NCBI RefSeq assembly: GCF_008641065.1 | Contig: NZ_VTRS01000001.1 | Span: 186,001-250,000, forward strand | From: Rhabdaerophilum calidifontis | GTDB lineage: Bacteria > Pseudomonadota > Alphaproteobacteria > Rhizobiales > Beijerinckiaceae | DNA length: 64,000 nucleotides | Direction of reading: 5' to 3' | Shown here: piece by piece, positions 1 through 8,387 of the stretch | Layout of the letters: each line of letters starts with the position of its first letter | How positions within the stretch are numbered: the first letter of the stretch is position 1 | Notes under the pieces: generated by a model | Seen by the model: the letters and a program-made list of their open reading frames with translations, nothing else | Databases searched by the model: none | What the model was told of the DNA's origin: nothing | Position numbers and translations under genes: made by a program

Positions 1-182
1 GCCTTCCATTCGCCGAAGACGCCGATCTGGAACGTCTGGCCCGCGCCTTGCGCGGCGCCGGCGGCGGGGGCCGCCGAGCTGGCCTTGGGCGCCGCCGGGC
101 GCTGCTGCGCGTCTGCCGCCGGCGCCAGCGCTCCGGCAAGGAGGAGGGCGGCGCCGAGGCGGAGGAACATGGTCCGGTGCAT
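1..182 (-). CDS. IalB-like secreted protein (5' end only)
   Basis: Only the first 60 codons lie in the window; the gene runs off the left edge. The frame begins MHRTMFLRLGAALLLAGALA, a clear Sec-type signal peptide with a charged start, a hydrophobic core and an Ala-rich cleavage region. An Ala/Pro/Gly/Gln-rich linker follows, then FQIGVFGEWKA at residues 50-60. A signal peptide, low-complexity linker and F-G-(D/E)-W-x-A entry is typical of the invasion-associated locus B (IalB) family of periplasmic proteins in alphaproteobacteria. A second in-frame ATG lies at 170; the one at 182 is preferred because a GGGAAGA stretch lies upstream. The family call rests on a short segment, so it is tentative; the signal peptide is firm. 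Confidence 0.55.
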   Translation of the reverse strand, partial: MHRTMFLRLGAALLLAGALAPAADAQQRPAAPKASSAAPAAGAAQGAGQTFQIGVFGEWK

Positions 183-469
183 GGTGGTCAATGCGGTCTT
201 CCCTGATTCCAAAAAGGCCGGCGATCCGGCTGTCTTCCCCGCCGCCTGCCCCCGGCGGCGATGCGTTTCGCCGTCTAGCGCCCGATCCGCGGCAAATGCA
301 AGGCAGAAGCCGGCTGAATGCAGCATGAAACCGCGCCGCCGGCGCGGACGAATCCTCACGCGGCAATGTAACGCAGCGCTGCGCGGCCGCCAAATCGCTC
401 GATGGCGGGCTTGCGAGCCGGGGCGGTGCGATTTCCCCTCGCGCGCGGGGAAAGCGCCATGCTAGCATC

Positions 470-1108
470 GTGCAACAGCAGCGTTTCGCGGTGCGCGGCC
501 CGAGCGGCCGGTTTCGCCCCGCCGATGGGGATTGTGGAGTGCAGCCCGCGGAGCATTGGGCCAAGCTGGTCGAGGCCGTTGCACGGCATCGGGACCGCCA
601 GGCCTTCACCGAGATCTTCGATCATTTCACGCCACGCCTCGAAGCCTATCTCGCGCGCCTCGGCCTTGATCCGGGCGCGGCGGAGGAGATCGCGCAGGAC
701 GTGATGATCACGCTCTGGCGCAAGGCGGATCTGTTCGATCCCGCCAAATCCTCGCTCGCGACCTGGCTCTACCGCATCGCGCGCAACCGCCGCATCGACC
801 TCTCCCGGCGCGACCGGACGGATTACGTCGATCCGCAATCCCCGACGATCCTCGATATCGCTGGCGAGAGCCGGATCGACGCCGAACTCGACGGCCAGCA
901 GCGCGACGATGCCGTGCGGGCGCTGATCGGCGCGCTGCCCGGCGAGCAGAGGGATCTCGTCCAGCTCGCCTTCTACGAGGGGCTGTCGCATTCGCAGATC
1001 GCCGAGCGAACCTGCCTTCCCCTTGGCACGGTGAAATCGCGGCTGCGCCTCGCCTTTACGCGGCTGCGGCGCGCGCTCGAGGCCGAGGGGATTTCAGAAT
1101 CCCGGTGA
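470..1108 (+). CDS. ECF-type RNA polymerase sigma factor
   Basis: A 212-residue group 4 sigma factor. Region 2 spans about residues 46-114 (core binding and -10 recognition, with WRKADLFDPAKSSLATWLYRIARNRRIDL) and region 4 about 146-203 (helix-turn-helix, GLSHSQIAERTCLPLGTVKS). A short acidic linker joins them. The annotated start is a GTG. Another GTG at 539, preceded by a purine-rich GGGGATTGTGGA, would give a 189-residue protein of more usual ECF length and may be the real start. Many such factors in this class are followed by a ChrR-type or other anti-sigma gene. Here the next gene is a tail-to-tail DUF1232 protein overlapping by 15 bases, and the gene upstream is divergent, so no adjacent anti-sigma factor is visible. 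The signal it answers to is unknown. Confidence 0.9.
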   Translation: MQQQRFAVRGPSGRFRPADGDCGVQPAEHWAKLVEAVARHRDRQAFTEIFDHFTPRLEAYLARLGLDPGAAEEIAQDVMITLWRKADLFDPAKSSLATWLYRIARNRRIDLSRRDRTDYVDPQSPTILDIAGESRIDAELDGQQRDDAVRALIGALPGEQRDLVQLAFYEGLSHSQIAERTCLPLGTVKSRLRLAFTRLRRALEAEGISESR

Positions 1109-1489
1109 GGCGGGCCCTTCCTCGGCGAGCGCCTCGCGCGCCCGGGCGCGGTGCTCCGGGCGGATGGCACCGCGCACGGCGGTGAGCGCGGCGGCGAGCA
1201 CCGCGGCGTCGTCCGTGAAGCCGAAGACCGGCAGCACATCCGGCATCGCGTCGAGCGGCATCACGAAATAGGCCAGCGCGCCGAGCAGGATCATCTTGAC
1301 GCGCGGGCTCGTGGCGGGATCACGGACGCAATGATAGGCGGCGACCACATCCTCCGCGAAGGGCAGGGCGCGCGCGAGGCGGCGCGCCAGCGCTAGGGCT
1401 TCGTCGAGCAGGCGCGGCTCATCGCGCAGCGCGGCACGGATCCGCGCCATTTCCGCCTTGGAGAACGGTTCTTGCCAGCGTTCCGCCAT
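1094..1489 (-). CDS. DUF1232 (YkvA-like) small membrane protein
   Basis: 131 residues. The C-terminal half carries the DUF1232 signature: a hydrophobic segment followed by PLDAMPDVLPVFGFTDDAAV, the conserved P-x-D-x-x-P-D pattern of this family, whose biochemical role is unknown. The start at 1489 (MAERWQEPFSKAEM) has AGGAGG six bases upstream. An in-frame ATG at 1504, with an identical ribosome-binding site, would add MRRRD. Both signals belong to a tandem repeat described separately. The gene overlaps the 3' end of the convergent sigma-factor gene by 15 bases. Confidence 0.8.
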   Translation of the reverse strand: MAERWQEPFSKAEMARIRAALRDEPRLLDEALALARRLARALPFAEDVVAAYHCVRDPATSPRVKMILLGALAYFVMPLDAMPDVLPVFGFTDDAAVLAAALTAVRGAIRPEHRARAREALAEEGPASPGF

Positions 1490-1561
1490 GTCGCGCCTCC
1501 TCATGTCGCGCCTCCTCAGGTCGCGCCTCCTCAGGTCGCGCCTCCTCAGGTCGCGCCTCCT
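1487..1561 (-). repeat. Five-copy 15-bp tandem repeat, each copy a ribosome-binding site
   Basis: Read on the minus strand, this is three copies of AGGAGGCGCGACCTG followed by two of AGGAGGCGCGACATG, all perfect otherwise. Every unit holds a consensus Shine-Dalgarno AGGAGG, a 6-base spacer and a start-like codon: CTG in the three upstream units, ATG in the two next to the DUF1232 gene. All five lie in the same reading frame as that gene, because the unit is 15 bases (five codons) long. What the extra units do is inference. Confidence 0.9.
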
Positions 1562-1707
1562 TCCGACGCCGAACCGGCGCAGCTTGGGAACTGGATCGGG
1601 CGCGATTATGGCGGTGTCAAGGAACCCGATTCGATGACGGGACGCGCCGCAAGCCCCGTTGCGCGGACGGCGATTCCGCGCATAACGGAACCAGCAGGGA
1701 GGGGAAC

Positions 1708-2493
1708 ATGCAGCTCGATTCATCCATCGCCGCCATCGTCACCGGCGGTGCCTCGGGGCTCGGCGAGGCGACGGCGCGGCATCTCGCCGCGCGCGGGGTC
1801 CGGGTCGGGGTCCTTGATCTCAACGCCGAGCGGGGCGCCCGGGTCGCGGCCGAGATCGGCGGCGTGTTCCAGCCCTGCGACGTGACCGACGATGCTTCCG
1901 TCGCCGCGGCTCTGGCCGGCGCGCGCGAGCGGCATGGCGTCGAGCGCATCCTCGTCAATTGCGCCGGCATCGTCGCCGGACGGCGGACGGTCTCGAAGGA
2001 TCGTGCCACCGGGGCGATGCAGCCGCATGATCTCGCGAGCTTCTCCCGCGTGATCTCGATCAACCTGATCGGCACCTTCCGCATGATCGCGCAATCCGCG
2101 GCGGCCATGGCGGCGCTCGATCCGGTGACGGCGCAGGGCGAGCGCGGGGTGGTGGTGACCACGGCCTCCGTCGCCGCCGAGGACGGGCAGATCGGCCAGG
2201 CGGCCTATTCCGCCTCGAAGGGCGGCGTTCTCGCCATGACGCTGCCGGTCGCGCGGGATCTTTCCGGGCTCGGCATCCGCGTCGTCTCGATCCTGCCGGG
2301 CATCTTCCACACGCCGATGTTCGACCAGATCACCGAGGAATACCGCGCCTCGCTGGCGCAGCAGGTGCCGTTTCCGCAACGGCTCGGCGACCCGGCGGAA
2401 TATGCGGCGCTGGTCGAGACGATCTGCCGCAACGAATATCTCAACGGCACCGGGATCCGCCTCGACGGCGCGATCCGGCTCGCGCCGAAATAA
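1708..2493 (+). CDS. Short-chain dehydrogenase/reductase (3-hydroxyacyl-CoA dehydrogenase-like)
   Basis: 261 residues, a classical SDR length. It has the Rossmann glycine motif TGGASGLG (12-19), NCAG (84-87), catalytic Ser154, Tyr167 and Lys171 (YSASK), and the late P-G-I-F-H-T-P motif. Asp37 after the second strand suggests NAD(H) preference. The overall pattern resembles the HSD17B10 / type II 3-hydroxyacyl-CoA dehydrogenase group, including an insertion around residues 93-110. This would oxidise 3-hydroxyacyl-CoA in fatty-acid or branched-chain breakdown, but the substrate cannot be fixed from sequence. A strong GGGAGGGG lies just before the ATG. It stands alone, divergent from the DUF1232 gene and convergent with phhB, with a 3-base gap. 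Confidence 0.85.
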   Translation: MQLDSSIAAIVTGGASGLGEATARHLAARGVRVGVLDLNAERGARVAAEIGGVFQPCDVTDDASVAAALAGARERHGVERILVNCAGIVAGRRTVSKDRATGAMQPHDLASFSRVISINLIGTFRMIAQSAAAMAALDPVTAQGERGVVVTTASVAAEDGQIGQAAYSASKGGVLAMTLPVARDLSGLGIRVVSILPGIFHTPMFDQITEEYRASLAQQVPFPQRLGDPAEYAALVETICRNEYLNGTGIRLDGAIRLAPK

Positions 2494-2496
2494 GGC

Positions 2497-2790
2497 TCAG
2501 CGCGCCGCGATCGCCTCGATCGCCTGCGCCAGTTCCAAGTCCCGCGGCGTGAGGCCGCCGGTGTCGTGCGTCGTCAGCCGGATCGCGACGCGCCCGTAGA
2601 CATTCGTCCATTCCGGGTGGTGATCCGCAGCCTCGGCCACCAGCGCCACTTCGGTCATGAAGGCGAAGGCGGCACGGAAATGCGGGAAGCGGAATTCCTT
2701 GCGGATCGCCCGGCCATCGGCCTCGCGGGTCCAGCCGGGCAATGCGGCGAGCGCCGATGCGATCGCGGGTTCGTCGAGCGGGGCGGGCAT
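2497..2790 (-). CDS. phhB: Pterin-4a-carbinolamine dehydratase
   Basis: 97 residues, the normal length of the PCD/DCoH family. The family motif D-H-H-P-E-W is at 56-61, with a downstream H-D-T-G-G-L-T segment carrying the third active-site residue. The enzyme dehydrates 4a-hydroxytetrahydropterin, recycling the cofactor of aromatic amino-acid hydroxylases. No phenylalanine hydroxylase gene is in the window, so the partner is elsewhere, or the protein serves another pterin enzyme. It lies 17 bases downstream of thpR on the same strand and is probably co-transcribed with it. Confidence 0.92.
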   Translation of the reverse strand: MPAPLDEPAIASALAALPGWTREADGRAIRKEFRFPHFRAAFAFMTEVALVAEAADHHPEWTNVYGRVAIRLTTHDTGGLTPRDLELAQAIEAIAAR

Positions 2791-2807
2791 CGGCGCCTCC
2801 GCCGGGC

Positions 2808-3362
2808 TCAGGCGGCGATGCGCTCGTGAAGCGGGTAGGCCGCCTCGACGATATAGGGCCCGCCGCCAAAGGTCTCCCGCGCCGAGAACAGGGCGAACCG
2901 TTCGGCCGTGAAACGCGTCTGCGGAAAATGGCCGGCGGCGGCGAGATAATCCGCGACATCGAGCACGGAGGCGGAGCGCAGCCGCGCCAGCGTGACATGG
3001 GGCGTGAATTTCCGCCCGTCCGGCTTGTGGCCGAGCCGGCGCAGGCAGCGCTCGCTCTCCGCCTGAAGCTCGATCAACGCGCGGTTGGGCGCGATGCTGG
3101 CATAGATCGTGTGCGGCTTGTCGCCGCCGAAAACCCCGAGCCCGTTGATCGTGATCGGCACCGGCGCCCGTTCGATCTCGGCGAGTTCGTCCTCGATCTC
3201 GCGCGCGGCGCGGCGGTCGATATCGCCGATGAAGCGCAGCGTCATGTGATAATCGGTGGGGTCGGTCCAGCGCGCGCCGGGCAGCCCGCCGCGCAGGGAA
3301 GAGAGCGAGGACGCGATCTCATCCGGCAGTTCGAGCCCGACAAAGAGACGAGGCATGGCCAC
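2808..3362 (-). CDS. thpR: RNA 2',3'-cyclic phosphodiesterase ThpR (2H family)
   Basis: 184 residues with the two H-x-T-x motifs of the 2H phosphoesterase superfamily: HMTL at 39-42 and HVTL at 122-125, the usual spacing for ThpR/LigT. These enzymes open 2',3'-cyclic phosphates on RNA ends and were first described as 2'-5' RNA ligases. The N-terminus [13 protein letters not shown] is typical. It probably forms a two-gene unit with phhB downstream. Confidence 0.9.
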   Translation of the reverse strand: MAMPRLFVGLELPDEIASSLSSLRGGLPGARWTDPTDYHMTLRFIGDIDRRAAREIEDELAEIERAPVPITINGLGVFGGDKPHTIYASIAPNRALIELQAESERCLRRLGHKPDGRKFTPHVTLARLRSASVLDVADYLAAAGHFPQTRFTAERFALFSARETFGGGPYIVEAAYPLHERIAA

Positions 3363-3498
3363 CCTCCCGAATCACGCTGCTGAACAACGCTAGCATCGCG
3401 ACAAAAGGTTGCCCATGCCTTTACCATATTTCGGTTTCCCGCGGTGCATTGTCGCGGCCCGTGCGCCGTTCCGCCGGCGGAACGGCACCGGGACCTGA

Positions 3499-4059
3499 TC
3501 AGGTCTTGCGGAAAATCCGCAGGCTCTCGTAGCCGGGTTCCTCGACAAAGCCCGTTCCCGCCTGCCAATCGGGGATCAGCCGCGCCGCGGCGTCATAGGC
3601 GAAGGAACCTGTGTAAAATAGCACGAGCCCGCCCGTGCGGACCTTGCGCGAAAGCGCTTCCAGCACGCCGCGATCATCCAGCGCGGCGAAGGGCGCGTTC
3701 GCCTGCGACCAGAATTCGCAGAGATGGAACAGCGTCACGATATCGAATTCCGGCAAAAGGCGCGGATTGATCTGGTAGATGTCCGAGAACAGCACCTTGT
3801 AGAACTTGCCGAGATGCGGGTTCTCGACCGCCAGCCGGATATAGGAGACATATTCCGGCTCCGTCGCGGTGATGCCGAGAACGGCATGGTTCCCGGCCGG
3901 CGCCTGAAGCCCGACATGGTGGTGGTCGCCGGTCCCGAGATGGAAGATGCGCTGGCCGCTAAGGCCGCGCTCCGCGAGAAAGCGCGTGAAATGCACGTCG
4001 CAGGGGCATTGCCCGACATCGAGCGGCCAGGGATCCTTCCAGAGATCGAGCCTCGACAT
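3499..4059 (-). CDS. SAM-dependent methyltransferase-like protein
   Basis: 186 residues starting MSRLDLWKDPWPLD; the start is supported by AAAGGGGGGCG immediately upstream. Residues 37-50 (RIFHLGTGDHHHVG) resemble motif I of class I methyltransferases. A later FDIVTLFHLCEFW and a GGLVLFYTGS segment fit the middle and late strands of the same fold. The glycine loop is not canonical and the His-rich LGTGDHHH is unusual, so catalytic activity and substrate are unknown. It is the last gene of a leftward pair with the esterase gene 97 bases upstream. Confidence 0.6.
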   Translation of the reverse strand: MSRLDLWKDPWPLDVGQCPCDVHFTRFLAERGLSGQRIFHLGTGDHHHVGLQAPAGNHAVLGITATEPEYVSYIRLAVENPHLGKFYKVLFSDIYQINPRLLPEFDIVTLFHLCEFWSQANAPFAALDDRGVLEALSRKVRTGGLVLFYTGSFAYDAAARLIPDWQAGTGFVEEPGYESLRIFRKT

Positions 4060-4156
4060 GATTCGCCCCCCTTTGTGCCGCATCCACCCGCCGGACACGA
4101 TTTTTCCGCGCACCATGGCGGCGGATGCCGGGAAGGGCAAGCCCGCCGGCATCTGA

Positions 4157-4828
4157 TCAATGCCCGCGCGCGGCCCGCACCAGCGTCTCGACCTGCGGCA
4201 GGATGCCCTCGGCGATGATCCGCACGCCCTTCGGGTTGGGATGGATCCGGTCGGCGAGATTGAGCGCGGGATCGCCGGCGACCCCGGCCAGGAAGAAGGG
4301 ATAGAGCGCCACGCCGTGCTTCGCCGCGAGGCGGGGATAGAGGGAATCGAAGGCTGCGACATAGGCATCGCCGTTGTTGCGCGGCGCGTGCATGCCGGCG
4401 AGCAGAACCGCGATGCCGCGCGCCCTGAGCCGCGCGAGGATCGAATCGAGCGCAGCCTCGGTGATGCGGGGATCGATGCCGCGCAGCGCGTCATTGGCGC
4501 CGAGCTCGACGATCACGAGGTCCGTGCCGTCGGGCACGCTCCAGTCGAGGCGGTCGGCGCCGGCCGAGGCGGTGTCGCCGGAAACGCCGGCATTCTCGAC
4601 CGCGACATCGAGGCCGCGCGCCTTCAGCATCGCCTCCAGCACCGCGGGGAAGGCATCCTGCGCCGGAAGCTGGTAGCCGGCGCTGAGCGAATCACCGAGC
4701 GCGACGATCCGGATCGTGCGGGCGGCAGCGGCGCCGGGCAGCACGAGAAGCGCGGCGAGCAGCAGGGCGAGAACCGGAAGCCGGCGCCGCGCGTAGACGG
4801 GCAGGCCGGAGAGCGGAACGGAAATCAC
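4157..4828 (-). CDS. tesA: TesA-like GDSL esterase/thioesterase
   Basis: 223 residues from a GTG preceded by CAGGAGAGG. A signal peptide (about 1-36, ending GAAAA) sends it to the periplasm. SGNH-hydrolase blocks are present: GDSL at 45-48 with nucleophile Ser47, Gly84 in GVSGDT, Asn112 in GAND, and Asp193/His196 in DRIHP. The family hydrolyses acyl-CoA thioesters, aryl esters and lysophospholipids. It is divergent from an ABC exporter of the YbbA-YbbP type, the arrangement seen in many proteobacteria (tesA next to ybbA-ybbP), which supports the assignment. Confidence 0.9.
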   Translation of the reverse strand: MISVPLSGLPVYARRRLPVLALLLAALLVLPGAAAARTIRIVALGDSLSAGYQLPAQDAFPAVLEAMLKARGLDVAVENAGVSGDTASAGADRLDWSVPDGTDLVIVELGANDALRGIDPRITEAALDSILARLRARGIAVLLAGMHAPRNNGDAYVAAFDSLYPRLAAKHGVALYPFFLAGVAGDPALNLADRIHPNPKGVRIIAEGILPQVETLVRAARGH

Positions 4829-4885
4829 GCGGGGCCTCTCCTGACAAATGCCATGTTCGGCTCCATCTAGTGCCGGCGAGGGGCC

Positions 4886-5617
4886 ATGGAAAGGCAAAGC
4901 ATGCCGAGCGAGATCACCGCATCGAATCCCGCCGCGATCGCGATGCGCGACGTGCATCTGAGCCTCGGCGAGGGCGCCTCACGCGTGCACATCCTGCGCG
5001 GCGTCACGCTGTCCGTCGAGCGCGGCGTGGCGATCGGCCTGGTCGGCCCGTCCGGCTCCGGGAAATCGACGCTGCTGATGACGGCGGCCGGGCTGGAGCG
5101 CCCCGATTCCGGCTCGGTGACGATCGCCGGCGAGGAGATCACCGGCCTGTCGGAGGACCGGCTGGCGCGCTTCCGCGGCCAGCGGATCGGCATCGTCTTC
5201 CAGGCCTTTCACCTGATCCCGACCATGACGGCGCTGGAGAATGTCGCGATTCCGCTCGAACTGGCCGGCATGCCCGACGCGGCGGAGCGGGCGGCAGCGG
5301 AACTCGCGGCCGTGGGGCTCGGGGCGCGACTCGGGCATTATCCCGGCCAGCTATCCGGCGGCGAGCAGCAGCGCGTGGCGATCGCGCGGGCGCTGGCGCC
5401 GCGGCCGGCGATCCTTGTCGCCGACGAGCCGACCGGCAATCTCGACGAGGCGACCGGGCGGGACATCATCGACCTGCTGTTCGGCCTCCGGCAGGCGCGG
5501 GGCACGACCCTGCTGCTGGTGACGCATGATCTCGCGCTCGCGGAGCGATGCGACCGCGTGATCCGGCTGCGCGCCGGACAGATCGTCGAGGACGACCGCG
5601 CGCGGGCCGTGGCATGA
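4886..5617 (+). CDS. ybbA: ABC transporter ATP-binding protein (YbbA/LolD-like)
   Basis: 243 residues. Walker A GPSGSGKST is at 54-62, the Q-loop Gln at about 106, the signature LSGGE at 156-160, Walker B ILVADEP at 176-182 and the switch His in LLVTHD near the end. The LSGGEQQRVAIARAL string and length match the MacB/LolD/YbbA subfamily that works with FtsX-type permeases rather than importers. A second ATG at 4901 has a better ribosome-binding site (GGAAAGG) and may be the true start. The stop overlaps the permease start by four bases (ATGA), so the two are translationally coupled. Confidence 0.9.
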   Translation: MERQSMPSEITASNPAAIAMRDVHLSLGEGASRVHILRGVTLSVERGVAIGLVGPSGSGKSTLLMTAAGLERPDSGSVTIAGEEITGLSEDRLARFRGQRIGIVFQAFHLIPTMTALENVAIPLELAGMPDAAERAAAELAAVGLGARLGHYPGQLSGGEQQRVAIARALAPRPAILVADEPTGNLDEATGRDIIDLLFGLRQARGTTLLLVTHDLALAERCDRVIRLRAGQIVEDDRARAVA

Positions 5618-8184
5618 ACGGGCGGCTGCTGGCGCCGCTGGCGCTGATCCTTCGCCTCGTGCGCCGCGAGATCCCGCAATCCATCGGGCAGTTCGGCATT
5701 CTCATCGCCTGCATCGCGCTCGGCGTCGGGGCGATCGTGGCAGTGGTGTCGCTCTCTCGCGCGCTCGACGAGGGGCTCCAGCGCGAAGGCAGGGTGATCC
5801 TCGGGGCGGATGCCGCCTTCACCCTCATCCAGCGGCCGGCCAGCGCCGAGGAGCGCGCCGCCCTCGCGCGCGAGGGCGGGCTTTCCGAACTCGTCCTGTC
5901 CCGCGCGATGGCGCGGGCGGGGGATGAGAGCGCGCTCGTCGAGATCAAGGCGATCGATTCCGCCTATCCGATCGCCGGCCGGCTCGATCTCGCCGGGCAG
6001 GACGGGCCGGAGACGCGCCCGCTCGCGGCGCTGCTCGCGCCCGATGCTGCCGGACAGTACGGCATCGTCGTCGATCCCGTGCTCAGCGGAAGGCTCAATC
6101 TCGGGGTCGGCGGCATCGTCGAGATCGGCGCCGCGCGCTTCCGGATCGCCGCGCTGCTGGCGAGCGAGCCGGACAAGCTTTCCGGCGGGATCGGCTTCGG
6201 GCCGCGCGTGTTGATGTCGCGCGCCGGGCTCGACCAGACCGGCCTGGTGCAGCCCGGCTCGCTGACCCGCTTCGTCTACCGGCTCGATCTCGGCGCCGGG
6301 GCGGGAGAAGCCCGGCTCGCGGCGGCGCTGGCGGCGATCGCCCGCGCGGTTCCGGATGCCGGCTGGCAGGTGGCGAGCCGCATGCGCGCCTCCCCGCAGC
6401 TCCAGCGCCAGGTGGCGCGGTTCACGGAATTCCTGACGCTGGTCGGTCTCACGGCGCTGCTGATCGGCGGTGTCGGCGTCGCCAATGCAGCGCGCGCCTT
6501 CGCCGAGCGGCAGGTGCCGCGCATCGCCACCCTGAAGAGCCTCGGGGCCACGCGCGGCTTCGTTTTCCTCTCGGCGCTGGCGCAGGTCCTGGCCTTCGCG
6601 CTGATCGGCATCGCCATCGGGCTGGTGCTCGGCGCGGCGCTGCCCTGGCTTGCGATCACGCTGTTCGGGCATCTGCTGCCCTATCCGCTGGTGGCGGGGA
6701 TCTATCCTTCGGAGATGGCGCTCGGGCTCGCCTATGGCGTCGCGACCGTGATCCTGTTCTCGATCCTGCCGCTCGCGCGCGCCAAGGCCGTGCCGGCCTC
6801 GACGCTGTTCCGCGACGCGATCGGCGCCGAGCGCTTCCGGCCCGACGCCCTCGACCTCGTGTTGCTGCTGACGGCCAGTGTGGCCTTCGTGGCGCTGGCG
6901 ATCGGCTCCGCCTCGGACCAGCGCATCGCGACGATTTACATCATCGCGGCATTGGCGGCGATCGCCGCCCTGCGCGGGATCGCCTGGGCGGCGATGCGCC
7001 TCGCCCGCGCCCTGCCGCGCCCGGCAAGCCCGGTGCTCCGCCTGGCGCTCGCCAATCTCCACCGGCCGGGCAGCCTCACCCCCCCGGTGATCCTGTCGCT
7101 GGGGCTGGGGCTCGCACTGTTGGTGGCGCTGACCCTGATCGACGTCAATCTCTCGCGGCAATTCCGTGCCGCGCTGCCGGGGGTCGCGCCGAGCTTCTTC
7201 TTCATCGACATCCCTGCGCGGGATTCGGCGCAGTTCGAATCCTTCCTGCGCGCCCGCCAGCCGGAGGCGAGAATCGAGACCGTGCCGCAATTGCGCGGGC
7301 GGATCGTCGCGCTCAAGGGCGTGCCGGCGGCCGAGATCGCGGCAGCCGAGCGCGTCTCCTGGGTGCTCGACGGCGATCGGGGCATCACCTATGCCGCGCG
7401 CCCGCCGGAAGGCTCGACCGTGATCGCGGGGGAATGGTGGCCGGAGGATTATCGCGGCCCGCCGCTGGTTTCCTTCGCGCGCGACATTGCGGAGGGGCTC
7501 GGGCTCGATGTCGGCGACGCGGTGAGCGTGAACGTGCTCGGGCGCAGGATCACGGCGCGGATCGCCAATCTGCGCGAGATCCGCTGGCAGCGGCTCGGGA
7601 TCAATTTCGTGATGGTGTTCTCGCCGAACACCTTCGCCGGCGCCCCCCACACCCAGCTCGTGACGCTCGCCGCGCCGGCCGGAATGCTGCCGGCGGAGGA
7701 GGTCGCGCTGGCGCGCGCGGTCGCCCGCGCCTTCCCCGCCATTTCCTCGGTGCGGGTGCGCGATGCGCTGCTCGCCGTGGATTCGATCGTCTCGCAGCTT
7801 GCCCTGGCGATCCGCGCGTCGAGTGCGCTGGCGCTGCTCTCCTCGATCCTGGTGCTGGGCGGCGCGCTCGCCGCCAGCGCCCGGACCCGCCAGCGCGAGG
7901 GGGTGATCCTCAAGACGCTCGGCGCCACGCGGGCGGTCCTCATGCGGGCGATGCTGGTCGAATACGCTGCTCTGGGGGCGATTGCCGTCGTTTTCGGGCT
8001 GATCTGCGGAGCAATCGCGGCCGGCTTCGTCATCGGGCGGATCATGAATCTCGAATTCACAATAGCCTGGGTTGAAGTTGTCTCGATTGCTTTTGCCTCA
8101 CTTCTGATGACAGTTGTTTTAGGAATGGCTGGGACATGGCGCATACTCGGGCAAAAACCTGCATCTTACTTGCGCCATGCCTGA
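5614..8184 (+). CDS. ybbP: FtsX-family ABC transporter permease (YbbP-like)
   Basis: 856 residues, about the length of YbbP. One membrane segment near the N-terminus (GILIACIALGVGAIVAVVSL) is followed by a large periplasmic domain, a three-helix FtsX core around residues 270-420, more helices, a second periplasmic domain and a C-terminal FtsX core. This two-core layout is characteristic of YbbP. The start overlaps the ATPase stop as ATGA. The pair probably moves or extracts lipids or lipoproteins at the inner membrane, but the YbbAP substrate is not established. Codon use shifts to more A/T over the last 150 bases. Confidence 0.88.
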   Translation: MNGRLLAPLALILRLVRREIPQSIGQFGILIACIALGVGAIVAVVSLSRALDEGLQREGRVILGADAAFTLIQRPASAEERAALAREGGLSELVLSRAMARAGDESALVEIKAIDSAYPIAGRLDLAGQDGPETRPLAALLAPDAAGQYGIVVDPVLSGRLNLGVGGIVEIGAARFRIAALLASEPDKLSGGIGFGPRVLMSRAGLDQTGLVQPGSLTRFVYRLDLGAGAGEARLAAALAAIARAVPDAGWQVASRMRASPQLQRQVARFTEFLTLVGLTALLIGGVGVANAARAFAERQVPRIATLKSLGATRGFVFLSALAQVLAFALIGIAIGLVLGAALPWLAITLFGHLLPYPLVAGIYPSEMALGLAYGVATVILFSILPLARAKAVPASTLFRDAIGAERFRPDALDLVLLLTASVAFVALAIGSASDQRIATIYIIAALAAIAALRGIAWAAMRLARALPRPASPVLRLALANLHRPGSLTPPVILSLGLGLALLVALTLIDVNLSRQFRAALPGVAPSFFFIDIPARDSAQFESFLRARQPEARIETVPQLRGRIVALKGVPAAEIAAAERVSWVLDGDRGITYAARPPEGSTVIAGEWWPEDYRGPPLVSFARDIAEGLGLDVGDAVSVNVLGRRITARIANLREIRWQRLGINFVMVFSPNTFAGAPHTQLVTLAAPAGMLPAEEVALARAVARAFPAISSVRVRDALLAVDSIVSQLALAIRASSALALLSSILVLGGALAASARTRQREGVILKTLGATRAVLMRAMLVEYAALGAIAVVFGLICGAIAAGFVIGRIMNLEFTIAWVEVVSIAFASLLMTVVLGMAGTWRILGQKPASYLRHA

Positions 8185-8287
8185 ATAAAAGCCAAGGTGA
8201 AAACCGCCGTTTTTCTGCCAAAGTTCTTTTTGAGCGCGCGTCCGGCGCGGCATAAAGCATGTCGTTGATGCGAAACACTCTACCCCC

Positions 8288-8316
8288 TTGAGAAATTCTC
8301 GGTCTGACGCCATATT
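8288..8316 (+). promoter_or_regulatory. Candidate promoter for the Bax-inhibitor gene
   Basis: TTGAGA at 8288-8293 and CATATT at 8311-8316 are separated by exactly 17 bases, upstream of the gene at 8388. An imperfect palindrome GAGAA-A-TTCTC (8290-8300) overlaps the -35 element. The surrounding 200-base gap (8185-8387) is noticeably A/T-richer than the coding DNA. This is a visual match only. Confidence 0.4.
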
Positions 8317-8387
8317 ACGCTGGTCCGCAGACGGACATTCACCGACCGGCGGGGCTTGTCCTGCCGGCCGATTCCAAAGAGGGTTCG

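Noticed and set aside
1487-1561. Tandem repeat as a CRISPR array
   Set aside because: Units are 15 bases, directly adjacent without spacers and contain Shine-Dalgarno sequences; no cas genes are nearby.
5338-7650. Open frame antisense to the FtsX permease
   Set aside because: Charged, repetitive composition typical of a reverse-strand shadow; no ribosome-binding site or family motif.
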